Source of the DNA: Saprospiraceae bacterium
GTDB taxonomy: Bacteria > Bacteroidota > Bacteroidia > Chitinophagales > Saprospiraceae
DNA length: 6,816 nt
Direction: 5' to 3'
Assembly: GCA_014379065.1 (NCBI GenBank)
Contig: JACMMM010000348.1
Coordinates: 1 to 6,816 of the forward strand
Shown here: positions 1 to 5,245 of the stretch, piece after piece
Numbering within the stretch: the stretch's first letter is position 1
How the letters are laid out: each line of letters opens with the position of its first letter
Made by a program: the position numbers and the translations under genes
Notes under the pieces: generated by a model
Databases searched by the model: none
What the model was told of the DNA's origin: nothing
What the model saw: the letters and a program-made list of their open reading frames with translations, nothing else

Positions 1-303
1 GCCACCGCCGCCGCCGTAACCACCACGACCACCGCCGCCACCGCCACGAGAATCACGCGATTCGCGAGGTTCTGCTTTTTTGACCACAATGGTGCGGCCA
101 TCCAGATCAGTTTCGTTGAGTGCGTCAATGGCTTTTTCGGCCTCTTCATCGTTGTCCATTTCAACAAAACCGAAGCCTTTGGAGCGGCCGGTCATTTTGT
201 CGTGGGCGATAGAGCACGAAGAGACTTCGCCGAATTGCTCGAAAGCAGCGCGGAGATCGTCCTCGATGGTGTCGTAGTTTAATTTTGCTACGAAGATGTT
301 CAT
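1..303 (-). CDS. Glycine-rich RRM RNA-binding protein (3' end outside window)
   Basis: A single-RRM RNA-binding protein, read on the minus strand from the ATG at 303-301; it is open to the left edge, so 101 codons are visible and the C-terminus is missing. The RNP2 motif is IFVAKL (residues 3-8) and the RNP1 motif is KGFGFVEM (42-49), with aromatics F44 and F46 in the RNA-contacting positions. The RRM spans about residues 2-78. A short Arg/Ser/Glu linker (80-86) leads into an RGG-like glycine-rich tail (87-101 and beyond, with one Tyr). This matches the small cold-shock-type RRM proteins of Bacteroidota and cyanobacteria, which bind single-stranded RNA and act after transcription in the cytoplasm. 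The start is fixed by RNP2 lying three residues in. Family assignment is firm; the RNA targets cannot be told from sequence. Confidence 0.95.
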   Translation of the reverse strand, partial: MNIFVAKLNYDTIEDDLRAAFEQFGEVSSCSIAHDKMTGRSKGFGFVEMDNDEEAEKAIDALNETDLDGRTIVVKKAEPRESRDSRGGGGGGRGGYGGGGG

Positions 304-427
304 TGCGAAAAAATGAAAAAAATGAAAAAAAATCGAGCATCGACTTGGTGCAGCAAAATCATCTTCGAACAAAAAAATGCCGGGTAAGAATGGCTTGCCT
401 TTGGGTTGCGATACTCAGTGAACGGGG
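304..427 (-). promoter_or_regulatory. Long 5' leader of the RRM gene with T-tract repeat
   Basis: This is the stretch between the candidate promoter and the RRM start codon, about 118 nt of transcribed leader if the promoter call is right. Close to the start codon the minus strand has three pyrimidine tracts separated by CA (T8-CA-T7-CA-T6, positions 332-308), ending 4 nt before the ATG. There is no Shine-Dalgarno sequence. I found no strong hairpin by eye. A long U-rich leader on an RNA-binding protein gene fits autoregulation or temperature control, but that is inference. Confidence 0.45.
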
Positions 428-435
428 CAAAGGTA
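428..435 (-). promoter_or_regulatory. Candidate -7 element (TACCTTTG) for the RRM gene
   Basis: The minus strand reads TACCTTTG, a full match to the Bacteroidota -7 consensus TAnnTTTG. Transcription would start near 420-423. No clear TTTG/TTG -33 element lies 17-23 nt upstream; that region is A/T-rich instead (T-tracts at 472-459 on the minus strand). The same 8-mer precedes the next minus-strand gene at 961-954, which strengthens the call. Confidence 0.5.
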
Positions 436-535
436 TGTAAGAATATCTTGCTTGTTAGAAAAATAAAAAAAAGTGTATGGCCAGCTGGTTGAAAACCATT
501 CGCTTGCATCGCTTTTTAGTCACTATTGTACAACT

Positions 536-949
536 TTATCCTGTTATCACCGCAACGCATTTCAACTCTATGGCGATTGGTGTAGGCAGGCGATCAATGC
601 CCACGGTGGTGCGGCAGGGTTGGTTGTCCATAAAATATTCGGCGTAAATCCGGTTAAACGTGTGGAAATCGCGCTCCATATTCACAAGAAAAACGGTCAC
701 GTCCACAAGGTCTTCCCATTTCGCGCCACTGGCTTCGAGTACGATTCGGACGTTTCGGAACACAGCATGTACCTGAGCCTCGAAATCAAAGTCGGTGTAA
801 TTTCCTGAGGGTGAACGGGCTAAACCAGGGATCCCGTCTGTCTCCGGGTCGCGCGGGCCGATGCCAGAAAGGAACAACAGATTGCCTGCACGACGAGCGT
901 GGGGGTACAGGCCGACAGGCTTGGGGGCGTTGGGAGCATTTATCTTCAT
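536..949 (-). CDS. Rid-family protein, 2-aminomuconate deaminase-like
   Basis: A 137-residue protein, the usual length of the YjgF/YER057c/UK114 (Rid) family. Family members form cytoplasmic trimers that hydrolyse reactive enamine/imine intermediates; the branch resembling this one includes 2-aminomuconate deaminase of aromatic (kynurenine/2-aminophenol) degradation. Visible landmarks are HARRAGNLLFLSG (17-29), the helix FRNVRIVLEASGAKWEDLVDVTVFL (64-88), the active-site segment PCRTTVG (111-117) with the conserved carboxylate-binding Arg113, and IAIELKCVAV (125-134) with conserved Glu128. Key residues are intact, so it should be active. The ATG at 949-947 is the only plausible start, because an in-frame stop lies at 967-965. 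No other aromatic-degradation gene is in view, so a general housekeeping imine-deaminase role is as likely as a pathway-specific one. The family call is secure; the substrate is not. Confidence 0.93.
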   Translation of the reverse strand: MKINAPNAPKPVGLYPHARRAGNLLFLSGIGPRDPETDGIPGLARSPSGNYTDFDFEAQVHAVFRNVRIVLEASGAKWEDLVDVTVFLVNMERDFHTFNRIYAEYFMDNQPCRTTVGIDRLPTPIAIELKCVAVITG

Positions 950-953
950 CGTG

Positions 954-961
954 CAAAGGTA
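954..961 (-). promoter_or_regulatory. Candidate -7 element for the Rid gene, probably leaderless
   Basis: The minus strand reads TACCTTTG followed by CACG and then the ATG. This is a full TAnnTTTG match placed so that the expected start of transcription falls on, or within a base or two of, the start codon. The mRNA would then be leaderless. The -33 region (about 981-987 on the minus strand, TTTCAAC) is a weak match and overlaps the -33 TTG of the divergent plus-strand promoter. Confidence 0.5.
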
Positions 962-981
962 ATTCTAATCCTTTTCTAAGG

Positions 982-1010
982 TTGAAATCGCAAGCGTGGC
1001 TCTACGTTTG
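982..1010 (+). promoter_or_regulatory. Promoter of the barrel/haloperoxidase-like pair (TTG-N18-TACGTTTG)
   Basis: A TTG at 982-984, an 18-nt spacer and TACGTTTG at 1003-1010 match the Bacteroidota consensus (TTTG at -33, TAnnTTTG at -7) with normal spacing. Transcription would start near 1015-1017, giving a leader of about 28 nt before the ATG at 1044. This is the best promoter in the window. It is back-to-back with the Rid promoter, so 950-1043 is a shared divergent control region. Confidence 0.65.
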
Positions 1011-1043
1011 TGGGCAAATTTTTTTGAACAAAACCCACCGCTC

Positions 1044-1973
1044 ATGCGACACTTCTATCTTTCTATGTTCCTGCTTTTAAGCGGAACAGCCTTGGCTCAA
1101 TCCCCCAATGACGGGATCATGATGCCACAAGGCCAACTTTGTATCCTTGGCCAGTACTCCAACAGCAAATGGGAGGACTACTGGCAGGGCGAAACAAAAC
1201 GCTCTAACATAAACCTCGGCTCATTGACCACCCAAAGTGCTATGCTCATGGGCAACTACGGCATCACCAAAAACCTGAACGTAATGCTAGGTCTGCCGTA
1301 TGTTTGGACAAGCGCGAGCGTGAGTTACATCACGCCACAAAAAGGTATTCAAGACCTCATGGTTTTCCTTAAATACCAAGCATTTGAAATGGAGGGCCTT
1401 GGCGGCGCATTCAAATTACAAGCCACGGGGGGCCTTTCTACGCCAGCGAGCAATTACACGCCTGATTTGCTGCCATTCAGCATCGGTTTGCACAGCAAAA
1501 CGGCTTCCCTTCGCGCTATCCTCAACTACACTGCGAACTTTGGACTGTATGTGACCGCGCAAGGTGGCCATACTTGGCGGAGCAACACAACGCTCGACCA
1601 CAACAGCTACATTTTTAACAATGAGTTGATTTACAGCGACGAAATGCCTGTGCCAAACGTGTTTGATTATTCGGCTCGCCTTGGCTTTATCAAGCCTCGC
1701 TATCAGGCCGAAGTTTGGTACGAATCATTTACGGGCCTTTCTGGCGACGATATTCGCTACAACGAAGCCCCACAGGCCAGCAACAAAATGGCCGCTGCGC
1801 AAGCAGGCGTTTTTGCTAAATATTTTGTCACCAAGCGTTTGGGAATATTTGCTGCCGTAAGTCAAGTGCTGAGCGGTCGCAACGTCGGCGAGGCTTTGAC
1901 CTGGACCGCCGGGGCCACCTATTTCTTGGATATCAATAAAAAAGGAACAGAAGAAGTCGGAAAGCAAGATTGA
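1044..1973 (+). CDS. Outer-membrane beta-barrel protein, transporter-like
   Basis: A 309-residue secreted protein. A short signal peptide (basic Arg2, hydrophobic 5-14, ALA before Gln19) predicts signal peptidase I cleavage at 18/19. The rest has many short alternating polar/aromatic segments separated by turns, such as LMGNYGITKNLNVMLGLPYV and VFAKYFVTKRLGIFAAVSQVL, as expected for outer-membrane strands. It resembles uncharacterised Bacteroidota 'transporter' barrels related to the phenol-degradation MetA group; I infer a pore- or channel-like role, substrate unknown. An upstream in-frame GTG at 996 was not used because it lies before the predicted promoter -7 box and would bury the signal peptide behind 16 extra residues. 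The last predicted strand (ATYFLDI) is followed by an 11-residue charged tail. The stop codon abuts the palindromic repeat, and the haloperoxidase-like gene follows on the same strand. Confidence 0.75.
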   Translation: MRHFYLSMFLLLSGTALAQSPNDGIMMPQGQLCILGQYSNSKWEDYWQGETKRSNINLGSLTTQSAMLMGNYGITKNLNVMLGLPYVWTSASVSYITPQKGIQDLMVFLKYQAFEMEGLGGAFKLQATGGLSTPASNYTPDLLPFSIGLHSKTASLRAILNYTANFGLYVTAQGGHTWRSNTTLDHNSYIFNNELIYSDEMPVPNVFDYSARLGFIKPRYQAEVWYESFTGLSGDDIRYNEAPQASNKMAAAQAGVFAKYFVTKRLGIFAAVSQVLSGRNVGEALTWTAGATYFLDINKKGTEEVGKQD

Positions 1974-1974
1974 A

Positions 1975-2071
1975 GATATTAAGAAATTGAGATATTCTGA
2001 TATCTGGATATTTTAAAACCCAGCAATTAGTAAAATATCCCAATATCTCAATATCCCAATTTCCTGATATC
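1975..2071. repeat. Palindromic element: five 8-nt GATATTnn units and their inverted copies
   Basis: Two 41-nt arms (1975-2015 and 2031-2071) flank a 15-nt centre (2016-2030). The left arm is an 8-nt tandem repeat: units starting at 1975, 1983, 1991, 1999 and 2007 read GATATT, GAAATT, GATATT, GATATC and GATATT, each followed by two variable bases. The right arm carries five matching inverted units ending in ATATC or ATTTC at 2039, 2047, 2055, 2063 and 2071. Folded as RNA or cruciform DNA, 35 of 41 positions pair (one as G-U), and all mismatches sit in symmetric 1x1 or 2x2 loops at the variable bases. The innermost 10 bp (2006-2015 with 2031-2040) are perfect. It begins 1 nt after the barrel gene's stop and ends 28 nt before the next start. 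It lacks a terminal T-run, so it is not a standard intrinsic terminator; an mRNA-stabilising, processing or mobile palindrome is possible. Confidence 0.85.
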
Positions 2072-2099
2072 CCACCTTCATCATTCAAATTCATTCTCA

Positions 2100-3671
2100 A
2101 TGAAAAAGATAAATATCTCCTATCTCTTGGCCATATCACTCGGTCTGATGTTCGCCTTCAGTCAGTGCGACAAAACCCCACCAGAAAACCTTCCTTACGA
2201 TCCCTACGCCGAAACTAGCCTTGACGCAAATGGCGGCAATTGGAAAACCTATTTGACCATTGACAGCAATAAGACGGCCGTTCCGACACCCGATGCTGCA
2301 GGATCTGCGGCCTATTTGACCGAACTGGGTAACCTGAAGTCAAAAATGGCTGCAGCCACAGCGGAAGAGAAAGACCTTGCGGTATGGTGGGGTGGCAATG
2401 GCGTACTCCGCTGGCATGAAATTGCCCGCGAATTGGCTGCCACCTACAATGTGCCACCAAACTACGTTTACGACACCACGGGCAACCCGGTTTATCCAGC
2501 GCTCGTGTTCGATCCCGCGAATCCAGACAAATACCCTCGGGTACCTTTTGCCAATCCACCTGTAGCTTCGCGGATGTTCGCATTGTTGGCGGTAGCACAA
2601 TACGATGCTTTGGTGACCTGCTGGAAGCGTAAATTCCAACACAACCGCTTGGCGCCCTACAAAAATGCGACGGACATCCAACCGATTATCCCTGCTAACG
2701 ACCTTCCCTCCTACCCTTCCGAAGATGCCGTGGTGGCCGCCGCTTCTCGTGAAATCCTAAAGTTCATTTTCCCGCGTGAAGTGGCAAATGTGACTGCAAA
2801 AGCTGAAGAGCACAAAAACAGCCGCCTTTGGGCAGGTGCCAATGTGCAAAGTGATCTATCCGTTGGCGATTCGCTGGGGCGGGTTATTGCCCTGAACGTC
2901 ATCAACGAATGGGCCAAAAAAGACAAAATGGGTGCGGCAAACAACCAAGCAGGCCTTCAGGCACAACGTGACAGTGCAACCGCACGAGGGTTCACGACCC
3001 AATGGCATAGCCTTGATATTCCAGTGCGTCCGCCCATGCTCCCGGCATTCGGCAATGTGAAGCCTTGGAATTTTACCGACGCAACAAAAGCCACCATCCG
3101 CCCAGCTGCTCCGCCAAAACCCGGCACAGCAGAGTTTGAGGCTGCCCTTGAAGAGCTCCGTGGGTATTCCAAAAACCGCACCCGGGAACAGCAACGGATC
3201 ACCACATTTTGGTCGGATGGTGCTGGCACTTACACTCCGCCGGGTCACTGGAGCCGCCGGGCATCCAATTTGATTTACGACAACCAGTTCAACGAAATCC
3301 GCTCCGCCCGTGCGATGGCTTTAGTGAACACTGCAATGGAGGATGCTGGTATCGTATGTTGGGAAGCAATATTCTATTATCTGTTGCCACGACCCACCGA
3401 GGCCGACCCGAGCATCACCACAGGCACGGGTATCCCCAATTTTCCTGCCTATGCTTCGGGGCACTCTACCTTCTCCAGTGCTGCAGCCGAGGTTCTTTCT
3501 TATCTGTTCCCCAGCCATGAAACTGAGTTGCGGGGTTGGGCACAAGAAGCCGCCGACTCCCGGGTGTATGGTTGCATACACTATCGTTTCGATAGTGAGA
3601 ATGGGCTTGTACACGGCAAAAAAGTAGGCGAATTTGCTGTCACACGCGGGCGCAACGACGGCTCAGAGTAA
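2100..3671 (+). CDS. PAP2/vanadium haloperoxidase-superfamily lipoprotein with internal duplication
   Basis: A 523-residue envelope protein. The N-terminus is a lipoprotein-type signal (Lys2-Lys3, hydrophobic 8-20) with Cys23 as the likely lipidated residue; Gln22 just before it is unusual. The C-terminal half has the superfamily motifs: RP at 431-432, ASGH at 452-455 (PSGH in most members) and SR-x5-H-x3-D with Arg488, His494 and Asp498. These bind phosphate or vanadate; His494 would be the vanadate ligand or nucleophile and His455 the acid/base. The Lys expected seven residues before Arg431 is Ile424. Residues about 159-264 form a second, degenerate copy: WKRK (175-178), PSYPSED (203-209) and SRLWAGAN (241-248) line up with the C-terminal copy at a constant offset of 246. 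Members are acid phosphatases or halide-oxidising peroxidases; which applies here, and whether it is active, cannot be decided. Probably co-transcribed with the upstream barrel gene, since no promoter is seen in the 126-nt gap. Confidence 0.88.
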   Translation: MKKINISYLLAISLGLMFAFSQCDKTPPENLPYDPYAETSLDANGGNWKTYLTIDSNKTAVPTPDAAGSAAYLTELGNLKSKMAAATAEEKDLAVWWGGNGVLRWHEIARELAATYNVPPNYVYDTTGNPVYPALVFDPANPDKYPRVPFANPPVASRMFALLAVAQYDALVTCWKRKFQHNRLAPYKNATDIQPIIPANDLPSYPSEDAVVAAASREILKFIFPREVANVTAKAEEHKNSRLWAGANVQSDLSVGDSLGRVIALNVINEWAKKDKMGAANNQAGLQAQRDSATARGFTTQWHSLDIPVRPPMLPAFGNVKPWNFTDATKATIRPAAPPKPGTAEFEAALEELRGYSKNRTREQQRITTFWSDGAGTYTPPGHWSRRASNLIYDNQFNEIRSARAMALVNTAMEDAGIVCWEAIFYYLLPRPTEADPSITTGTGIPNFPAYASGHSTFSSAAAEVLSYLFPSHETELRGWAQEAADSRVYGCIHYRFDSENGLVHGKKVGEFAVTRGRNDGSE

Positions 3672-3700
3672 ATAGGAATAGAGACGTTTAGTAAAAATAC

Positions 3701-3736
3701 AAACCGTCCGTGGCACTGCTGCGGGCGGTTTTTTTT
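3701..3736 (+). terminator. Rho-independent terminator after the haloperoxidase-like gene
   Basis: A 10-bp stem (AAACCGTCCG at 3701-3710 with CGGGCGGTTT at 3722-3731, including one G-U pair), an 11-nt loop and an uninterrupted run of eight T at 3729-3736. It lies 29 nt past the stop codon. It ends the barrel/lipoprotein transcript and separates it from the glycosyltransferase gene 40 nt downstream. Confidence 0.92.
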
Positions 3737-3762
3737 CATCCCTAATTAACACTAAATACACA

Positions 3763-3770
3763 GATATTTG
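3763..3770 (+). promoter_or_regulatory. Possible -7 element (GATATTTG) of the glycosyltransferase gene
   Basis: GATATTTG differs from TAnnTTTG only at the first base and sits 5 nt before the ATG at 3776, nearly the same geometry as the Rid gene. If real, the transcript is leaderless. A promoter is needed here because a strong terminator lies just upstream. No clear -33 element was found, so the call is tentative. Confidence 0.35.
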
Positions 3771-3775
3771 CCTCC

Positions 3776-5239
3776 ATGAATCGAAAAACGAACCTACTCC
3801 TGGGCGGGATAGCCGCTGCTTTCGGCATCTATGTGATACTTCGGGCATGGCTCATCCCGATAACAGTGGACGAAAATTCGACCGCTATTTCCCATGTGCC
3901 ACGATCTGCCATTGACACGCTATTTTATAATTTCGATGCAACCCCAAACAACCACATTCTCCATACCCTGCTTGTCAAAGTCTTGACGGAAGTTTTTGGA
4001 TGGCATCCATTTATCTTCAGGATTCCCGCGATGCTGGGTGCATTTGTCTATGCCTGGGCGGGCTTGCTTATTAGCCGCCAAATCTCGTCGCAACTATGGG
4101 TGCGTATGTTCGCATTTATCCTACTTTTAGGACAGCCGTTTATGCTTGAGTTTTTCTCCCTTGCTCGTGGTTATTCCCTTGGATTGGGATTAATGCTCGC
4201 GGCCATTTGGCAAGCCTGGCGTTTTTTGAAAGAAAGTCGTTCGGAAAGCCTGCTCCCCGCAGTCATTTTTGCAGGCTTGGCGGTGTATGCCAATTTCACG
4301 CAAATGGTGTTTTTTGTACCCTTTGTGGCCCTCCTGTTGTTTTGCAGTTGGCAGGCCAGTACCTCGATTTCAAGTTTTTGGCAAAATTCGAAAGCAGCAA
4401 TCTTTACGCTGGGTATTTTGGGCGGGCTGTGGTACACGCCCTTAAAAAGGTTGAGCCAGCATTCAGAAGTGCAAAATGGGCGGGCGATTGACTCTTTCTT
4501 TGAGTCCATCCGGTTGTCCATCCAAGCCGCTACCCATGGCAATGCCTACCTGGGCCCCGAGACGGATATTTGGCTTAGCTGGTTAGCGGTCATTTTCACG
4601 CTGGGCATCTTTGCTGTGGCAATTTGGCGGAGTGCCTTAGTACAAGGTCGTTTCGCCGCTGACCCACGTTTATTCCTTATCGCCTTGTTTGCAGGCGTTT
4701 TGATGACCAATATTTTGCAAGTACAATTAACCCATACGCCCTACCTGCAGCCAAGATTCGCGCTGCACTATTGGCCGCTTTTTGCGCTATCCCTTGGCAC
4801 GGCAGCGGCTTGGATGTGGGAACACGCCAAGCGATGGACATGGGTTTTTATGGTACCAATACTGACATTATTGCTCCTCAATATCGTGCAAAATACCAAT
4901 CTGCGCAGAACGAGCGAATGGTGGCATGACGAGTTCACATACCTCGTTTTTGACGTCCTAAAAAAAGCACAACAAGCCGAAGGACACCCTGAGCCATTCT
5001 CTTTGGACAGTCATTGGTTGCTACAAAACTCATTTGTGTATCACGTGGAGCGCGACCCGCGCGGTTATAATCATGTTGCCAAACTTGCACCCTGGCACGA
5101 AGTCCGGCCGGCCACCCGGCAACATGAATTTTATTATGCCCTCAATCAGGAAGATGCGAATCCAATTTTGGATTCCTATGAGGTTGTCCTAAGGGTGCCT
5201 AATAACAGTATGATGCTGCTCCGCAGGAAAGAGAAGTAG
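3776..5239 (+). CDS. GT-C fold membrane glycosyltransferase (ArnT/PMT-like)
   Basis: A 487-residue polytopic membrane protein with about 11 hydrophobic segments (roughly 7-27, 83-100, 108-124, 134-150, 160-176, 178-192, 205-218, 265-285, 298-313, 326-345 and 352-371) and a soluble, probably periplasmic C-terminal part (about 375-487). Marks of the GT-C superfamily are an acidic pair Asp32-Glu33 at the start of the first periplasmic loop, where catalytic Asp/Glu sits in PMT/ArnT enzymes; NNHILHTLLVKVL (58-70), followed by FRIPAMLGA (81-89); and ARGYS (130-134). Such enzymes transfer a sugar from a polyprenyl-phosphate donor to lipid, glycan or protein outside the inner membrane. Length fits the family. 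Donor and acceptor cannot be inferred, and no glycan-synthesis genes are adjacent. It reads as a single-gene unit between the upstream terminator and a convergent neighbour 6 bp away. Confidence 0.82.
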   Translation: MNRKTNLLLGGIAAAFGIYVILRAWLIPITVDENSTAISHVPRSAIDTLFYNFDATPNNHILHTLLVKVLTEVFGWHPFIFRIPAMLGAFVYAWAGLLISRQISSQLWVRMFAFILLLGQPFMLEFFSLARGYSLGLGLMLAAIWQAWRFLKESRSESLLPAVIFAGLAVYANFTQMVFFVPFVALLLFCSWQASTSISSFWQNSKAAIFTLGILGGLWYTPLKRLSQHSEVQNGRAIDSFFESIRLSIQAATHGNAYLGPETDIWLSWLAVIFTLGIFAVAIWRSALVQGRFAADPRLFLIALFAGVLMTNILQVQLTHTPYLQPRFALHYWPLFALSLGTAAAWMWEHAKRWTWVFMVPILTLLLLNIVQNTNLRRTSEWWHDEFTYLVFDVLKKAQQAEGHPEPFSLDSHWLLQNSFVYHVERDPRGYNHVAKLAPWHEVRPATRQHEFYYALNQEDANPILDSYEVVLRVPNNSMMLLRRKEK

Positions 5240-5245
5240 GAATTA

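Noticed and set aside
1..60. Low-complexity GCC/ACC repeat as a non-coding microsatellite
   Set aside because: Read on the minus strand in frame with the RRM it encodes the Gly-rich tail, with varied Gly codons and interspersed Arg and Tyr, so it is coding.
459..498. Possible minus-strand terminator after the Rid gene (5-bp hairpin at 486-498 and T-tracts at 472-459)
   Set aside because: The stem is short and about 13 nt separate it from the T-tract, unlike a working intrinsic terminator. I see no other feature in the 100-nt gap 436-535.
473..808. Plus-strand open frame of 111 codons
   Set aside because: It lies mostly antisense to the well-supported Rid gene, shows no recognisable protein features, and is a shadow frame.
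996..1043. GTG start adding 16 residues to the barrel protein
   Set aside because: It lies upstream of the predicted -7 box (1003-1010) and would place a polar extension before a clear signal peptide starting at 1044.
1975..2071. CRISPR array or intrinsic terminator
   Set aside because: The units are 8 nt, with no spacers of CRISPR length, and no T-run follows the stem; the inverted tandem structure explains it better.
1933..2139. Minus-strand open frame across the palindrome
   Set aside because: Its sequence is just the translated GATATT repeat (Ile/Tyr/Leu-rich), with no homology signal and no promoter.
3701..3736. Bidirectional action of the terminator
   Set aside because: The minus strand also has a T-rich stretch beyond the stem, but no minus-strand gene ends here, so a second function has no support.
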